Shown: one piece after another, positions 6,099-7,715 of the stretch | Layout: the number at the start of each line of letters is the position of its first letter | How positions within the stretch are numbered: the stretch's first letter is position 1 | NCBI GenBank assembly: GCA_025354615.1 | Contig: JANXMO010000092.1 | Coordinates: 1 to 7,715 of the forward strand | Direction of reading: 5' to 3' | DNA from: Burkholderiales bacterium | Lineage (GTDB): Bacteria > Pseudomonadota > Gammaproteobacteria > Burkholderiales > Burkholderiaceae_C | Length of the DNA stretch: 7,715 nucleotides | Notes under the pieces: generated by a model | What the model was told of the DNA's origin: nothing | The model's input: the letters and a program-made list of their open reading frames with translations, nothing else | Databases searched by the model: none | Position numbers and translations under genes: made by a program

Positions 6099-7715
6099 AT
6101 GCCCCACACCGAAGCCGTTGATCCGACCGCCATACCCGCCTTGCCATTGGCCGATCGGCCGCTGGCACTGCAAGAAGCGGCTTATGCCGCCTTTCATTTG
6201 ATCCGGCGCAATGGCGCCGTGGTGGCTTTCGAGCCGCACAAAATCGCCGTGGCGTTGATGAAGGCTTTTTTGGCTGTGCATGGCGCGCAAGGCGCGGCGT
6301 CGGCCAGCGTCAGGGAAACGGTGGATGAGCTGACCCAGTCGGTTGTGCGCGCATTGCTGCGCTCGCGTCCGGGTGGCGGCACTTTTCACATTGAAGACGT
6401 GCAGGACCAGGTCGAGCTGGGCTTGATGCGCGGTGGCCACCACGAAGTGGCGCGGGCTTACGTGCTGTACCGTGAACGCCGCTCGCAAGAGCGCTCGAAG
6501 CGGGTGCAACCCGTCGCCGCCACTGAACCCGCGCTGACGGCGCTGGACCGCGGCCAACGGGTGCCGCTGGACTTCGCGCGTTTGCACACCTTGATCGCGC
6601 TGGCCTGCGAGGGCCTGGGTGCCGATGTGCGGCCCGAGCCCATCCTGGCGGAAACCCGCCGCAATCTGTATGACGGCGTGCCGATGGACGAAGTTCATAA
6701 GGCCTCGATTCTGGCTGCGCGCACGCTGATCGAAAAAGACCCGGGCTACAGCCGCGCGACCGCCCGGCTGCTGCTGCATACCATCCGCAAGGACATCCTG
6801 GGCGAAGAGGTGCTGCAAAACGAGATGTCGGCCCGCTATGCCGACTACTTTCCCGGCTACATCAAAAAAGGCGTGGGCGCCGAGCTGCTGGATGAAAAAC
6901 TGCTGCAGTTCGACTTGGCGCGGCTGGGTGCGGCCTTGAAAGCCGAGCGCGATCTGCAGTTCGACTATCTGGGCCTGCAAACGCTGTTTGACCGCTATTT
7001 CCTGCACATCGATGAAGCACGCATCGAGCTGCCACAAGCCTTTTTCATGCGCGTGGCGATGGGCCTGGCGCTGGGCGAAATTGACCGCGAAGCACGCGCC
7101 ATCGAGTTCTACAACGTGCTGTCACGCTTTGATTTCATGAGCAGCACGCCAACGCTGTTCAACGCCGGCACGCGCCGCTCGCAGCTCTCCAGCTGCTACT
7201 TGACCACCGTGGCTGACGATCTCGACGGCATTTACGAGGCGCTGAAAGAAAACGCATTGCTGTCGAAGTTTGCCGGCGGTCTCGGCAACGACTGGACGAA
7301 CGTGCGCGCGCTGGGCTCCTATATCAAAGGCACCAACGGCAAAAGCCAGGGCGTGGTGCCCTTCCTCAAGGTCGTCAACGACACCGCGGTGGCGGTGAAC
7401 CAGGGCGGCAAGCGCAAGGGCGCCGTGTGTGCTTATCTCGAAACCTGGCACCTGGATATTGAAGAGTTCCTCGAACTGCGCAAGAACACCGGCGACGACC
7501 GCCGCCGCACGCACGACATGAACACAGCCAACTGGATTCCCGACCTGTTCATGAAGCGCGTAATGGAAGGCGGCGAGTGGACGCTTTTTTCCCCCAGCAA
7601 CTGCCCCGACCTGCATGACAAGTTCGGCCGCGCTTTCGAGACCGCCTACACCGCCTACGAAGAAAAGGCCGCGCGCGGCGAAATCAAGCTGTTCAAGACG
7701 ACCCAAGCGCGCGAC
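6099..7715 (+). CDS. nrdA: Ribonucleoside-diphosphate reductase, alpha (large) subunit, N-terminal part
   Basis: This is the class Ia ribonucleotide reductase large subunit, which reduces ribonucleoside diphosphates to deoxyribonucleotides using a radical from NrdB. The 539 codons are uninterrupted to the window edge. A 33-residue lead precedes one ATP-cone (about 34-127, IRRNGAVVAFEPHKI... to AYVLYRERR), which senses ATP/dATP for overall activity. The helical large-subunit N domain follows (about 155-235, with YDGVPMDEVHKASILAARTLI), then the barrel domain. C366 in SSCYL corresponds to the redox-active Cys225 of E. coli NrdA. The next segment, DLDGIYEALKENALLSKFAG, matches the family's specificity-site region. 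The catalytic NLCxEI motif and C-terminal cysteine pair lie beyond the window. The gene is separated from ampD by a long leader carrying NrdR-like boxes and is probably its own transcription unit, expected to be followed by nrdB. Confidence 0.95.
   Translation, partial: MPHTEAVDPTAIPALPLADRPLALQEAAYAAFHLIRRNGAVVAFEPHKIAVALMKAFLAVHGAQGAASASVRETVDELTQSVVRALLRSRPGGGTFHIEDVQDQVELGLMRGGHHEVARAYVLYRERRSQERSKRVQPVAATEPALTALDRGQRVPLDFARLHTLIALACEGLGADVRPEPILAETRRNLYDGVPMDEVHKASILAARTLIEKDPGYSRATARLLLHTIRKDILGEEVLQNEMSARYADYFPGYIKKGVGAELLDEKLLQFDLARLGAALKAERDLQFDYLGLQTLFDRYFLHIDEARIELPQAFFMRVAMGLALGEIDREARAIEFYNVLSRFDFMSSTPTLFNAGTRRSQLSSCYLTTVADDLDGIYEALKENALLSKFAGGLGNDWTNVRALGSYIKGTNGKSQGVVPFLKVVNDTAVAVNQGGKRKGAVCAYLETWHLDIEEFLELRKNTGDDRRRTHDMNTANWIPDLFMKRVMEGGEWTLFSPSNCPDLHDKFGRAFETAYTAYEEKAARGEIKLFKTTQARD

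Noticed and set aside
5976..7037. A 353-codon minus-strand open frame spanning the nrdA leader and nrdA
   Set aside because: It lies opposite a clear NrdA coding sequence, its product matches no family I recognise, and long antisense frames are common in this base composition.
1..7715. Search for mobile elements, CRISPR repeats, tRNA or rRNA genes, toxin-antitoxin pairs and phage genes
   Set aside because: None found. All coding regions are conserved chromosomal genes with uniform GC-rich codon use, and there are no terminal repeats or repeat arrays.

Overview
The window is a stretch of core chromosome from a GC-rich betaproteobacterium. The protein sequences and gene order fit the Burkholderiales, most likely a Comamonadaceae-type organism (Acidovorax, Polaromonas or Rhodoferax relatives). 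This placement rests on recognising the Ffh, PilS/PilR, PP0621-family and NrdA sequences, not on a database search. I see no insertion sequence, phage gene, CRISPR array, tRNA or rRNA.

Layout. On the minus strand, positions 1-387 hold the first 129 codons of ffh, the protein of the signal recognition particle, running off the left edge. A 78-base divergent gap follows; it contains a perfect 18-bp palindrome and a probable promoter. Everything to its right is on the plus strand: a CcsA/YpjD-like integral membrane protein (466-1329), a 79-residue PP0621-family protein with a Cys/His cluster (1352-1591), the sensor kinase pilS (1591-3489), the sigma-54-dependent response regulator pilR (3530-5128) and the cytoplasmic amidase ampD (5175-5819). 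These five genes are tightly spaced: one-base overlap between the small gene and pilS, and gaps of 22, 40 and 46 bases elsewhere. They could form one transcription unit. A 279-base non-coding region then precedes nrdA, the large subunit of class Ia ribonucleotide reductase. The first 539 codons of nrdA run to the right edge.

How the parts work together. PilS and PilR form a membrane-kinase/sigma-54-activator pair that in other bacteria controls the major pilin gene of type IV pili. The flanking genes serve protein targeting (ffh), probable cytochrome c or haem-related membrane biogenesis (CcsA-like), peptidoglycan recycling (ampD) and DNA precursor synthesis (nrdA). Their linkage looks like shared transcription, not one pathway.

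The most informative non-coding signal lies upstream of nrdA. Two 16-bp boxes with CTA-N4-TAG cores sit exactly 31 bp apart (5842-5857 and 5873-5888), the arrangement expected for the ribonucleotide reductase repressor NrdR. The rest of the nrdA leader holds a near-perfect 18-bp palindrome and a 30-base uninterrupted pyrimidine tract. I found no convincing new multi-gene system. The coding part is ordinary conserved chromosome, and the second-look items are mainly regulatory DNA plus extended linkers in PilS and PilR.
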